Source of the DNA: Gnetum montanum
Taxonomy: Eukaryota > Streptophyta > Gnetopsida > Gnetales > Gnetaceae
DNA length: 64,000 nucleotides
NCBI GenBank assembly: GCA_015680685.1
Contig: MNCI01009062.1
Span: forward strand, 379,048-443,047
Reading direction: 5' to 3'
Shown: positions 1-11,300 of the stretch, piece by piece
Layout of the letters: each line of letters starts with the position of its first letter
Numbering within the stretch: the stretch's first letter is position 1
Position numbers and translations under genes: made by a program
The notes under the pieces: model-generated
The model's input: the letters and a program-made list of their open reading frames with translations, nothing else
Told to the model about the DNA's origin: nothing
The model's database searches: none

Positions 1-229
1 GTTGAAGGACCATAGACACAACGTCACCATTGGTTTGATCTAGTCAATAAATCCAAACTTCTCTATAATAGAGAAGGAAATGACATTTGTGGTAGCCCCA
101 TCATCGACGTGTACCCTTCGGATCCAGTGTTGGCCTACCCAAATTATGATGAAGAGAGGCACCATAGTCACTTGACCCCCTTTGGGATCCTTCTTAATGG
201 CATCCTTGCTAAAAGTTAATTGAGGTACT
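1..229 (-). pseudogene. Element D protease region, active-site part
   Basis: Continuation of the D protease on the other side of element C. Contains LTFSKDAIKKDPKGGQVT and the active-site strand VHVDDGATTNV (B: MHVDDGVATNV). Runs off the left edge of the window. Confidence 0.85.
225..229. repeat. Left target-site duplication of element C
   Basis: GTACT directly before the C 5' LTR; its partner is ATACT at 53858-53862, directly after the 3' LTR. They differ by one transition. Both lie within D's protease reading frame. Confidence 0.8.
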
Positions 230-454
230 TGAAACACCAAAAAAATTTGGACCTAACACTTTTGGACAAGAATCGAGCTATGTCATGGTGCTTCCCAACA
301 TGACTGAAACCCGCGAGCTTCAAAAACAGCACCAAACGGAGTCGAATCAAGCAAGTAAAAGTTCCTCAAGATCCATTGGAGACTACATCAAAATTTGGAA
401 ATAAGAACTACAAGTTTCAAACTCAAAACACTTATTTTTAACTAAGTATACTTC

Positions 455-930
455 TTGCACACAGGCCTGCACGCCCAACGTGTAGCTCAGCGTGCAGCAA
501 CTTTTGGGCCCCAAAAATGAGCCAAAACATGCCAAAATTGAGTGTCTGGACCCCCCAAGACCTTCACCAGGGTCCCCAGTAGTTCTCAAGCACCTAAAAA
601 TAAAATTTTGGGCTCCAAATAATGGGTTTTGATTCATGGACGCCCAACGTACATGCCCAGCATGCACCATCAAGGATCTCTCAAAATAGGCATCCCAGAA
701 CAAGATCACCACCTATAATAGACTCTCAAAGGCAAGAAAACTATCAGGCATCATCCCAAGCTCCCAAAAATGAAGATTCAACCTCGAAATGATGCACTTC
801 CATGACCTATATGCTAAGCATACATACTCTGCACGACCAGCATGCAGAACCAAAAGCAAGGTTGATCAGGCGATTCAACCAACCTGCATGCTGACCTGCA
901 TGCCCAGTGTGTACGCCCAGCATGGAGCAC
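455..930. repeat. U3 motif array of element C LTR
   Basis: Dispersed, imperfect copies of GC-rich motifs of the kind CCCAGCGTGTACGCCCAGC and GCATGC, spaced tens of bases apart. The 3' LTR has the equivalent array near 52680-53110. Its U3 position parallels the AGCGTATACGCT array in element A LTRs. An enhancer-like role is inference. Confidence 0.55.
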
Positions 931-1536
931 AACATACACTAGTTGAAGCCTTCCAAAACCATGTTAGATCAAGTCCAAATGAGCTGAAAATCTACAGGTA
1001 GCATTATCATGATACCAGAGCCCAAATCCAAGGGCCAAGTTCAAGATTTTCTATTGTAACAGTAGTTTTCATTTGTAAAGTTCAATTCTTTTATGTTGGT
1101 CAAGTCTGTATGCTAGGTTCACATGCCCAGCATGTACACGTTGGCATGTAGCACGCTGTATAGTTGTAACATTTTTTGCACTCGAGCAACACAGCCACAT
1201 GTCATCCGACCTAAAATTTTCTCACCCACGGCCACTCATACCCTTCGAGATCCAAATCTAACATCCAAGATCTCATAAAAATTCCAATTTTTCACTAGAT
1301 CAAGAGGCAGAAATTTTTTACAAAAGAAAATAGGAATCGGGGGAACACTGAGAAAATCTGGACACTAATCCTATACACTGGACTTCTACTCTGAACACTA
1401 ACCATACAGCCTTCATGCTATGCCTATAGTGCAAACTAGCATACCATCATCCCTCGGCATTCACCAGGGCTCTTCATCTACCTTGTGTCAGATCCATAAC
1501 TACGTTCAGACTGGTGCACTGTAATCTCCATTTTGC

Positions 1537-1542
1537 AATAAA
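1537..1542 (+). promoter_or_regulatory. Putative polyadenylation signal in C LTR
   Basis: AATAAA within a T-rich context, conserved at 53546-53551 in the 3' LTR. The position in the distal part of the LTR fits an R/U5 boundary signal. Confidence 0.45.
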
Positions 1543-1853
1543 GTTGCTTCATTTCTAGTCAAGATTTGTTACAGTTTTCATTCATTCTTGTTTATCTTTT
1601 TGCTTATATTCCTACACGTTTATGCTCTGGTTTATGTTTATTATGCTATTTACAAATAACCCAGCGTATTGCATATTGGCATACATTTGGGGAAATCCTT
1701 GTCTAATCCGCATGCGAACCACCCAAGGTACTCTATCTTCATTAGTTCTAGTTTTCCCTCAAGAGAAGGTAGGGTCTTCTATGCCTGTCTATAGATCTCT
1801 CAGTGTCTATTCCATTCTAGCCTCACACTGATGATCTTAGATAGTACAGAAAA

Positions 1854-1872
1854 TGACGCTAGAAGGAGGGCC
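1854..1872 (+). other. Primer binding site of element C
   Basis: Five bases after the 5' LTR lies TGACGCTAGAAGGAGGGCC. The same sequence, starting TGGTGCTAGAAGG, follows the 5' LTRs of A and B and, mutated, D. I could not match it with confidence to the 3' end of a particular tRNA. Confidence 0.75.
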
Positions 1873-2143
1873 GCTCGTTGCTTAAATCTACTCTGCTCCA
1901 TCGTAGATCTCTTTAGATCCGTTAGTCCATCTCATAAATCTACTCCTTATGATCCCAGATCTACAATCGGTTTTCTCATATTTACACTCTGTCAGCATAG
2001 ATCTAATTTTCTACCAGATCTATAGCAATCTCAGTGTGTCTACATTGCCTAGCCTATCTGCATGTTGTCGAATCTGCATGCTATCCACTCAGTCTGCACG
2101 TTACCAGACTTAGGTGTACATTGTGTCGACAAGCCTGCATGCT
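1873..2143 (+). other. Leader of element C, part 1
   Basis: Noncoding leader between the PBS and the B insertion, with several AGATCT/TAGATC motifs. It ends in the first unit of a tandem repeat (GTGTACATTGTGTCGACAAG...) that continues at 38297. No gene seen. Confidence 0.7.
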
Positions 2144-3815
2144 TGTAGAAACCAAAAATGTCGACGGCTGGAAGAATGCCAAGGTCGGTAGACACAATAG
2201 TTCCAACCCTGTGCTCGCGGGAGGGTGGTGCTAGATGTGTGCAAACACGGGGTGCCCTGAACGGTCTGGTCGATCAGACAAGGACTTACATCAACGTCAA
2301 TATAGCCTTTGGCAATATAAACTGTACGAGTTACAAGATGATGCTTATGGGTAATTACAACGAGAAAGGAAAGGAACTAAATGCAATAACGATGTGAAAT
2401 AATGAATAAACGTAATTGCGACAATGATATGGGATGATGCTCAAAGGTAAGAAAAGAAAAAATAATACAAGGAAGCTAGCCACTAAATAAGAAATAACAT
2501 AGGATACAGTTAGGAACATGCACTACTTCAGAGCTACAAATTTTTCTAGTCAGGGAGTGGCATAATCGGCTGCACGACGTGACAGAGTGCACAAGGTTTT
2601 GAAAGTGACCAAAGCATGCCGAGAAACAGGAAATAGCTATGCACTTGGGCACAGACTTCACGTATATACAATGCAGGTCAGATCCTACCAAGGTGGTAGA
2701 ATGAGACCATGGGCTTTTTGCCAGTCAAGAGAGGTTCCTTTTACAGATTGCTGGCCTTTCCTTTTCTTTCACTTATTGTAAGATTGTAGGTATTTCTATT
2801 TGTTTTATTTTAATCAAGGAGACTCCCCTTTTTTTTCTTTCGTGGACCCTTTTTATGCTATTTGATAAGCTATTTATAGGTCTTAAGGTAAGCCAAGGTG
2901 ACCGTTTGAATGCTACGTTGTTGCAGACTTACACTAATTTACTGGCATTGCTTGAGCCATTTGTGACCATTTAGCTTGCAAGACCATTGTGACGTGAGCA
3001 ATAACTACAATCCTACTACGTCGTGACTACACCGCCAGCTCCTAGGGGTATGTGCCAATGGTCTGATTAAGGTGGAGTGCATTGATGTCACACGACCACC
3101 TGCCTATCGTGCTATGTTTTGTGACGTGGCTTGCTTATCGTGGCGTAGCTCCTTGCCGTGTGTCTTGCCATACGTCACATACTTGCTACATGATGCTATG
3201 CTATGTAGCGTAGCATAGCATAGTGACTAGGATAATTTTACTGATTTTCAACTTATTCTTCCACGATGCATGATTTGTGAACTTTGCTAATTTTTCCTTT
3301 CGAACCGCCTTTTGTTCCCTTTCGCAGAATTGCTCTGCCTCGCTGTGCCATGTAGCTCAGTGTAGCGTAGTAGCAAACATGGTCCACCGCTTCCTGGTGA
3401 AAAGAAACATCACTGCAAAACTTAAGTTTGGACGAGGGAGGTGAGTAATGAAGTTGTTGCTACGCTGTGCCATATGTCATCGCATACCGTAACATCTTGT
3501 TTCGCCATTATTTTCTGAGGTTTGCTACACTACACATTGTAGCATAGCAAGCTTTGTGACTTAGAAAACTTGCTGAACTACTTCTACTATCACTGATTCT
3601 GGACACTGTTTCTGAGTAGCCTGCCGGTTGTTTAGACTACTTTGGCGGGCAGGCGAGTTGGTATGGAACTCGCCCATGACTAAAGTAGAAAATTTACAGA
3701 ACTAGCCATCCTAGACTTAGAAAATTCTTTTCCTGATGGACTGCCGTGGTGCTATGTGGACTACAAGAGCTTGGTGAAGCCAGAATGATCCCACATTTTC
3801 TTTTAGGGTGTTTCA
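2144..3815 (-). repeat. 3' LTR of element B
   Basis: 1672 bp; begins TGTAGAAACC and ends GTGTTTCA on the plus strand. Homologous to 36649-38296, with frequent transitions. It contains a GCTACGC/GTAGCATAGC palindromic motif array. The short frame at 2158-2397 has a counterpart in the other LTR copy, but I regard it as incidental. Confidence 0.93.
3100..3565. repeat. GCTACGCTA / TAGCATAGC motif array in B LTR U3
   Basis: Dense palindromic runs built from GCTACGCTA, GCTATGCTA and GTAGCATAGC, including a stretch around 3200-3230. Present also in the other B LTR (about 37600-38050) and in D's LTR (about 59030-59240). It occupies the promoter-proximal part of the minus-strand LTR. Confidence 0.6.
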
Positions 3816-3832
3816 TTGGCCCCTCTTTGTTG
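3816..3832 (-). other. Polypurine tract of element B
   Basis: On the minus strand this reads CAACAAAGAGGGGCCAA and abuts the 3' LTR, as expected for the plus-strand primer. The same sequence abuts the 3' LTR of C, and a one-base variant abuts that of A. Confidence 0.8.
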
Positions 3833-4790
3833 ACGTCTAGAGAACAGGCTCGATGGACATTGGCAAAGAATACAAAACACCGCAGCAAGCTAAATGCTAA
3901 GGCTATCACTTGGTGAGTACTGAGATGTTGCCTGGCTGTGCTCAAGGGTGCTACATTAGTGCTGTGGAGGTTAAGGCAGAGAGTAGAGATGATGTTTAGC
4001 CAGGCCCCTCATCAGAGTGCTCTGAGGGGCTCATTTTTGTTTTCATCTCTGACTAGCGCTGTTCTTTAACCTCCCGCAGGTGGGTGTCCCCTCCGTAGGA
4101 TGAGTTGTATTACATCGACAGAGGGTCTTGACCTGCCTATCAGAGCCTTTTGCACAGTGAGCTGCATTACGTGCTTGCCAGAATTTGCACTCTCAAACAA
4201 CCATGTTAGTTGAGGCACTCACTTTGCTACGCTGTCGCCTTCGCTGCTATAGAGGGATGCATCTATGGGGACAATGTCTTGCGGGCTGCTAGCATTATTG
4301 TTACCCTTGGGCACCATCACTGGTGTGAGATGCCCAAAGCAAGGAGGCCAGTAGCAGTCTTGGCAGCATTGCTCATGAAGGGAGCTATTCCCCAGGGTAC
4401 TAGGAATGTGGATGCACTAGGATCCCTGCCAAATACATGCACACTGAGTTTAGCTATGGGCTTAGCTACCACATAGCCAAACATTGTGAGAGCCGCAACC
4501 TTGATGGGGAACAGAAGTGTAGCAATATTGTGCCTAGGCCATAATACTGTCAGCACCTCAGTAGTAGGAATGGGCCTGGGAGCCACCATCTGGGTGATGG
4601 ACCATAGTGATGGTAGGTTCGAAGGGCCTATGTGACATCGTACAACATCTCTGAAGGGTCAGCATGACACCAAAAATGGTAGCATGTACGCCCCAGACCG
4701 TGTTTTCCTTGCATCGGGAGCTACATCCTAGAGCAGCGATGTCCCACCCACGTGCCAGTATCATGCTTCTTCATTCGATGTATGTTCGGT
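3833..4790 (-). other. 3' noncoding region of element B
   Basis: Lies between the end of pol and the polypurine tract. Only short overlapping frames on both strands; no recognised domain, no homology to the rest of the window that I could follow beyond the last 20 bases. Confidence 0.5.
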
Positions 4791-4799
4791 GATGATTCT

Positions 4800-5110
4800 T
4801 GTCGAGGATGTGAGACAAACCCAGTTTAAGGTCTTGGTAGATCAGGTGTTGGTTTAGGATCCTAGCAGACCACTGCACTAGTTTGAGGTCCCAGCAGACC
4901 GTACATGCTAGTTTTACATCGTGGTCAATGCATGATGCTAGTTTATAGTCATAGTGGACTAATAGTGCCAATTTTACATCATGGCAGACTATTTCTTCTA
5001 GTTTATTGTCATAGCAGATGTTGTTTGGTGCTGCTAGTTTATCGTCATTACGGACACTGACAGGCGTGGCTGCCAGTTTATTATCGTAGTGGATGGTGGC
5101 ATGTGCTATC
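4800..5110. repeat. AGTTTA mini-hairpin array, element B 3' end
   Basis: About eight to ten degenerate units of 30-50 bp. Each has an AGTTTA-like box followed by a 4-bp inverted repeat with a 6-nt loop: GGTC/GACC at 4887-4900 and AGTC/GACT at 4947-4960 are perfect. The array is open in one minus-strand frame and gives a repeated NDDKLA-like peptide, which I take as a by-product of the repeat. Confidence 0.75.
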
Positions 5111-5118
5111 ATTGCACC

Positions 5119-5681
5119 CTAGACATAGTATGGCTTGAGGTACATGTGGTTCACCGGGTTGGCGAATTCGTTGCCGTTCATGTCTACCAATTTGAAAGCT
5201 CCATTCCTGAAGGCTTTAACAACCATGTAAGGCCCTTCCCAGTTGGCTAAGAATTTACTCACATGCTCACGGATAGCCTTGAGGACAAGATCTCCCTTCT
5301 ATATTGGACATCGATGCTGGTCAGCATAGTGCTTTTGCCATTGTCTATCCTAATAGTACTCAATCCTTCTTAGTGTTTGTGCACGTTCGTCCTCCACTGA
5401 GTTGAGGTTGATGGTTCATGATTCGTTGTTCTGGGCTTCGCTCATGATGTTGGACAGGATCATCTGGAGTAAGGATACCTCTAACTCAAGAGGTAACATA
5501 GCTTCGGATCCGTAAACGAGACTGTAAGGGGTCTTACCTGTCGCGGTTCTGCAAGTCGTTCGATAGGCCCAGAGGACATAGAGTATTTGCTCATGCCACT
5601 TCCTCTTATTGTTGCTAAGCATCTATTTCAATAAGTTGATGATGGACGTATTTGTAGCCTCCCCCTTTCCATTCTCCTGCG
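5119..5681 (-). pseudogene. Integrase C-terminal part of element B pol (downstream of A insertion)
   Basis: Continuation of the B integrase broken at 23614 by element A. The frame contains WHEQILYVLWAYRTT and TPYSLVYGSEAMLPLE, typical of the end of the integrase core in plant Ty3/gypsy elements, and ends with a NHMYLKPYYV tail and a stop at 5119-5121. The same tail closes pol in C (NHLYLKPFYV, stop at 51112) and A (NHLFLKLFYT, stop at 8334). Part of the stretch is in a shifted or stop-containing frame. Confidence 0.85.
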
Positions 5682-5686
5682 GGTAG
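5682..5686. repeat. Left target-site duplication of element A
   Basis: GGTAG, identical to 23609-23613. This defines the A insertion to the base. Confidence 0.95.
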
Positions 5687-6909
5687 TGTACTGGCCGAAA
5701 TCGTCGGTCTCCGGCTGGAAGGAAACAGAGACCGTGGGACTACCGGATACGCACAGATGACCCTACCTTCACCTGAGGACAAGTTGGAATGAACAAAGGT
5801 AGAGTACCTTGGATGGTCCACAGGTGGATCAAGCAAGGATTTCCCCAAACATACATCGAGGTGCTATATGCTGGGTTATATGTGAACAGTGTAATAGACG
5901 TAAAACAGAGCGTAAACAACGTAATTGATGTGAACGGAGCGTAAATGTAAAAGAGTGTAAACAGAATACATGCAACAATTAATGCAAACTATAACAAATT
6001 TTAGGAAGAAAATGTAACAATGGCATTTCAAAATGAGAGTTACAATGCACCGGTCTAATGCAATTGTGGCTTTGACACAAGGTGGACAAAAAGCCCTGGT
6101 GGATGCAGGGATGATTGTGGGCTGGTTCACACTATAGGCACAGCGTAGAGGCTATATGCTCAACGTACAGGATTGTCCAGCATACAAGGTCCTCTGCTCT
6201 GGTTCTCAGCATCTCTTCTCTCTCTGGTTTGCTCCAAAATTTGCCAACCGGCCTCTAATCTCGTGGAAAATTAGGGCTTTTATATAGGTTTTGAGGTTAG
6301 ACTCGGATTGGGTGACACGTGGCGCATTGACCAGGTGCGAAAGAATGAAATTTACAAGTGTACAGTATATTACATTTCCTAAACGTATACGCTATATCAA
6401 GCAGGTGTAGAATCTAGGCGTATATGCTGGATGTGTTGGGCATATACGCTTGATGTGCTAAGCGTATACACTGGATGTGCATGGGCGTATATGCTGAGCA
6501 TATACGCTGTGGATGCTGCCTTGTACCAAGTCTTGTTCTGCAGTGCTGTTTCCATGCCATCTTTGAGGATTGCATGCTGGGCGTATGCATTAGTCGTACA
6601 AGCTAAATGTACTTGTGAGGTGTGTACGTTGGTCATGTACGCTGTGAACATCTGGCATATACGCTGGGCGCATACGTATGAACTTGAGCGTATACGCTGT
6701 CAATGTGAACTTTGAGCGTATATGCTGAGAATGTAGACTTGGGCATATACGTTGAGTGTATACGCTAAGAATGCATACTTAGTGAAAATTAAGCATATGA
6801 TCTCCAAAGTTACCATGTTTGATACCAGATGTAGCTGTGGTCGTCTGTGAGTCCCAAGGACCTGCTTCTTGTTGGAAAAGTACTAGGCTCGAAATTTTGT
6901 GGTGTTTTG
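5687..6909 (-). repeat. 3' LTR of element A
   Basis: 1223 bp, starting TGTACTGGCCGAAATCG; the terminal CA has decayed to TG in this copy. Homologous to 22385-23608 and, for about 270 bases, to 59250-59520. On the element strand U3 is at the right end and carries the AGCGTATACGCT array. Confidence 0.95.
6370..6780. repeat. AGCGTATACGCT palindrome array in U3 of A 3' LTR
   Basis: More than ten perfect or one-off copies of the 12-bp palindrome AGCGTATACGCT or its core GTATACGC, spaced roughly 15-40 bp. The other LTR has the matching array at about 23085-23490. The motif recurs in the gag leader and in intron 1 of the antisense gene of A and E. Confidence 0.8.
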
Positions 6910-6926
6910 TTGGCTCCTCTTTGTTG
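6910..6926 (-). other. Polypurine tract of element A
   Basis: Minus strand CAACAAAGAGGAGCCAA adjacent to the 3' LTR, one base different from the tracts of B and C. Confidence 0.8.
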
Positions 6927-7944
6927 ACGCTTAGAGGAATTGAACTGAGAAGTGTTGAGAAAGAAGTGCAAAACACCACAAGCAACTTGATAAAGACATT
7001 GTCCTTTGCCACCTGACTAGACATCATCGCACAGTGTTTCGTAGTACCTATGATTGGGAAAGTGAAATCTATAACTGGTACGGAAATGGAGATTGTGGGG
7101 ACTGGTAACTGACCAAGGGATTGTTCTTGGTAAAGGGGATGCTCTGGTGTGTATCATGTTGATCCTTGTCAATAGCCATTGTTTAGCAGACTCGGAATCA
7201 AGACATGCGATGTGCGTCCTTTGGTTGAACAAGACTCTTTGTTAGTGTCCAAGAGGACTTGTTGGTGAGACCAAAGCCATGATGTGTTACATTCTTTGGA
7301 GGAACAGGACCCCTGTTTAGTGTTTTAGGGGAAAGCCTGTTGGTAGAGAGCCAAAGCCATGCAACAAGATGTCACTTGATTATTTTAGACAGGAGCATTT
7401 TCTTTCAAGACAATTGTCATCTCGTCCTTTTTTTTTGGTCAAGAAGTAGCTCTGTTTTGATCTTGTACTCACACTCAAGTACTATGCTATGTGTTGCAAC
7501 TGCTTAAAGGTGTTATAGTGCGCAATAGTATGCTCAAAGTTTTGAGTGTAATGGGTGTATCAGAGGTGTGGCTAAGTAGAGTATGTTGACGAATAGGTAG
7601 GAAATGTAGCAGGAAATGGGGATGTACTAGTGAACAGCTTATTTTAGTCTTGCCATGTGTGCTATGAACATTGCCTCATCTTGCTGCTTATGACGAAGTG
7701 CATTCTTGTACGAACACCTCTGAGTGTCATCCTGCAAACACAACTCCAAGAAGACAAGAAAACCATGAGTGAATAAGTGAGCTTAGATTTAAATAGCTAC
7801 AGATGGAACAAAGGCACTGGAAGAGATTTCAGTTACTAAATATGAATGGCAGCAATATTTGTAGGATCGTCTAATGGTGAGCGATGTAGCGATTCCGACA
7901 AAGTTTGAATGTGGTCGCAGATTGAGGAACTAGAGATGAACTTG
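6927..7944 (-). other. 3' noncoding region of element A
   Basis: No gene seen. Two imperfect copies of a segment of about 85 bp (sharing GTTAGTGT and CCAAAGCCATG) occur around 7215-7370. Short frames here are incidental. Confidence 0.45.
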
Positions 7945-8310
7945 CCAATTTATAGTCATAGCAGACTATCATGGGTTAGTTTTATGTCATGATCCATTGG
8001 ACATTTCCCATTTAGCATCATGGAGGATGGTGCATTTCCAGTTTCTAGTCTTGGCAGACCATGAAGAGGCGAACCAGTTTATAGTCTTAGCGAACTCTGG
8101 TGGATGCAACGGTGGCAGTTTGCTATCGTGCCGGACAGGTGCTAGTTTATCATCATTGTGGAAATTGTGTGATTTTAGTTTATCATCATGATGCTAGGAT
8201 GAGCTGTGGTATTAGTTTTAAGTCATGATCCAGGACTGTTCTATGGTATCAGTTTACCGTCATGATTCCAGGATGAGCTGTGGTATCAGTTTTAAGTCAT
8301 GATCCCAGGA
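7945..8310. repeat. AGTTTA mini-hairpin array, element A 3' end
   Basis: About ten degenerate units. Perfect arms include TAGTC/GACTA (7953-7968, loop 6) and CATC/GATG (8016-8029, loop 6). The units near 8215-8305 have longer loops of about 9 nt (AGTTTTAAGTCATGATCC type). Same position relative to pol as the arrays in B and C. Confidence 0.75.
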
Positions 8311-8333
8311 ATTGCATGTACTTGAGCTTGTAT

Positions 8334-11300
8334 TCAAGTATAGAATAGTTTCAAGAACAAGTGATTGGTTGGATTTGCAAACTCATTTCCTTCCATATCA
8401 GCTAACTTGAATGCTCCATTGTCGTATGCTTTGGTGACCAAGTAGGGCCCTTCCCAATTGGCTGAGAATTTGTCCGGGTGTTCCTGAACAGCCTTAAGCA
8501 CAAGGTCACCTTCCTTGATGGGGCGCTTATGAATGTCATGCTGATGGCTATGCTATTGTTATTTTTTGTACCACTCAATCTGATCGAGTGCACATATGCA
8601 TTCCTCCTCTACCGAGTCTAGGTCAATGATGCGTAGGTCATTGTTTTGTTCTTCGTTGAGAAGTCCAGAAAGTGTGATCCTTAAAGATGGTACCTATAAT
8701 TCTATAGGTAAGAAAGCTTCTGAACCATAAACAAGGCTATATGGCATTTTACCTATTGAAGTTCGATGCACAGTATGATATGCCCACAATGCGTAAACCA
8801 GTTGTTCGTGCCATCTTCTCTTGCTTTGGGTAAGCATCTTTTTAAGTATGGTTTTATTTGTTGCCTCTACTTTCCCATTACTTTGAGGGTAGTAAGGGGA
8901 TGAAAATGAGTTTTTGATCCCCAGACTTTAGCAGAAAGTCTTGGTTTCGGCACTGCTAAATTGTGGCCCGTTGTCAGTGATGATCATCATGGGAACGCCA
9001 AAACGGGTTATAATATTTTTGAGAATGAATTTGCATACGTGTTTAGATGTGGTTTTTCGAAGGGGAACAACTTCTACCCACTTCGTGAAGTATTCTATTG
9101 CAGTTATGATGAAACTATGTCCTGCAGAAGATGAGGGTGTTATTGGTCCGATAAGGTCCAACCCCCACTTTTTAAAGGACCATGTGATTTGCGCTGTATG
9201 TAACTCATTTGGTGGGATATGGATTAGATTACCGTGTCTTTGATAGGTACTGCATGTTTTAGCCTTGGAAAGAAAATCAAACTCCATGTGTGGCCAGTAA
9301 TAGCCTAAGCGTCTAATCTTTGTTGCCATTGCTTTTGGTGCTATGTGTCCTCCACATAGTCCGTCGTGTACTTGTTCAATGATGGTTTGGGCATCAGTAT
9401 TACCAACACATGTTAGCAATATGCCCTCGTAGGATAGATGACACAACGTGTCCCCTACCAGTACGTATTACCTAGAATGTTTTCATACCGCATCATTTTG
9501 TGCATTCATCAAGTGTTGCGGTGTTTCACCGCGTAGAAGGTACTCTTTTATGTCATCATACCATTCTATCACGTGTGTTGTACTAATGGACGCTATTGGC
9601 AATGTGTCAAGGGTACCTTTTATTGGTTCAGCACAATTGGTTATGGAGCTTGGCAACATATGGAACATGTCAGGCGATATATTTAACGCTAAGGTGGCCA
9701 ATGCATCTGCGATGGTATTATCATTTCTAGAGACGTGTTGCATATTAATGCTTTCAAATCGCTTTATTAAGTGTTTTGCCAAGTCACAGTATGGTTGTAA
9801 ATGTTGTTCTTTGCATGTATAAATATGTGTTACTTGGTTCAAAACCAGTTGTGAATCTCCTCTGACCACCAGTCATGTGATGTCTGAAGCCAGTGCTGTC
9901 GCGAGACCTCTAAGGAGACCTTCGTACTCTGCTATATTGTTGGTACAGTGAAAGTTGAAATGATAAGCAAAGGTTCTGATCTCCCTGGAGGGATAGGTGA
10001 TGAAAGTGGCAGCACTTCCCCCTCGAGATGTGGATGCTTCCTCAAAGTTTAAAATGACGTCGTAGTCATCGGGCACTATGTCTATTGTGCTTATATTCTC
10101 ATCTGGGAATTCTGGCTCTATTATCACTTGATCGTGTGTTGGTGACATGGCCATTTGATTTGCTATGGCTTGACCCTTCACTAATGATTGTGCTATGTAA
10201 TGTAGGTCAAACTCAGCTATCATGGCTTTCCAACATGCTATCCGACTTATCTCGTAAATGTTTCCTGTGATGGCTCTTAGCACATTATCCTTGCAGATTA
10301 TGTTAACTTGATTGTGGAAGAGGTAATGTTGTCATTTCTTTAGAGAAAAGACTAAGGCTAAACATGACCTCTCTACATCTTTGTATTTCTACTCATGGCC
10401 TACTAATGCATGGCTCAAGTAGTAGATAGGGACTTCGGTTCCATTATCTTGTTTCTGGCAAAGCATGGACACGATTGATGAATCCGAAGTTGCGAGGTAG
10501 ATGTAAAATGGTTTATGATTTTGAGGTGGATAAATTGTGGGCAGTCAAGTAAGTATCACTTTAATATTATCAAATGCTTCCTAGCACTGTGGAGTCCATT
10601 CAAAATGGACATTCTTGCGCAACAAGTGATTCATAGGTTTTAATTTATCTGTTAGTTTTTCTATGAACCTTCTAATGAACTGTAGTCTACCTTGTAGACC
10701 TCGAAGTTTAGTAAGGTTGCCAGGTGGTTTTAGGTTTGTTATGGCCTTAACCTTATTGGGGTCTACTTGTATCCCTACTTTTGAGGCTATGAATCCAAGC
10801 ATTTTAGCTATTTTCACGCCGAAGACGCATTTCTTTGGGTTAAGTCTCAGTTCATATTTTAAACAAAATTTTAATATGAGGTCAAGATCTTGTACGTGTT
10901 GTTCTGATGTCTTTGATTTAACCACAATGTCATCCATGTAGTTGTTGAGCGAGTGTAACATGTAATCGCTAAAGATGAGTGTCATCGCCCTTTAATACGT
11001 GGCCCCAGTGTTTTTGAGACTAGAGGGCATCATCGTATAACAAAAGGTTCCCCATGGTGTCATAAAGGTAGTCCGAAGCTGATGCACCGGGTTAATATGT
11101 ATCTGGTTATATCCTGAGAAGCCATCCATAAAAGATAATAGGTCGTGCCCAGTGGTCGAGTTGACAAGTTGATCGATGCTGGGTAGGGGAAAATCATCTT
11201 TTATGGTTGCGACATTGAGATCCCAGAAGTCAATCCATAAGCGAATGCTTTTGTTCTTCTTCAGGAAAATGACCATGTTGGATACCCATTCGGCGTAATC

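Larger units (their letters stand above)
230..1848 (+). repeat. 5' LTR of element C
   Basis: 1619 bp, starting TGAAACACC and ending TACA. It is homologous along its length to 52454-53857. The part at about 455-930 (U3) holds many copies of motifs such as GCATGCCCAGCGTGTACGCC. AATAAA at 1537-1542 is a plausible polyadenylation signal. Small open frames here only reflect the absence of stops and are not genes. Confidence 0.92.

Noticed and set aside
383-712. Frames in C LTRs (383-712 and 52607-52891)
   Set aside because: LTR copies again; they translate the U3 motif array and show no domain.
2158-2397. Similar small frames in both B LTRs (2158-2397 and 36663-36902)
   Set aside because: Their similarity only reflects that LTRs are copies; D's LTR has no matching plus-strand frame of that length, and nothing marks a start or domain.
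4210-4589. Overlapping frames on both strands in the B 3' noncoding region
   Set aside because: No domain, no counterpart in A or C at the same place, and mutual overlap; treated as chance.
4771-5112. Minus-strand frame of 113 codons with repeated KLA motifs
   Set aside because: It is the translation of the AGTTTA mini-hairpin array; other arrays of the same unit have stops in all frames, so it is not a repeat protein gene.
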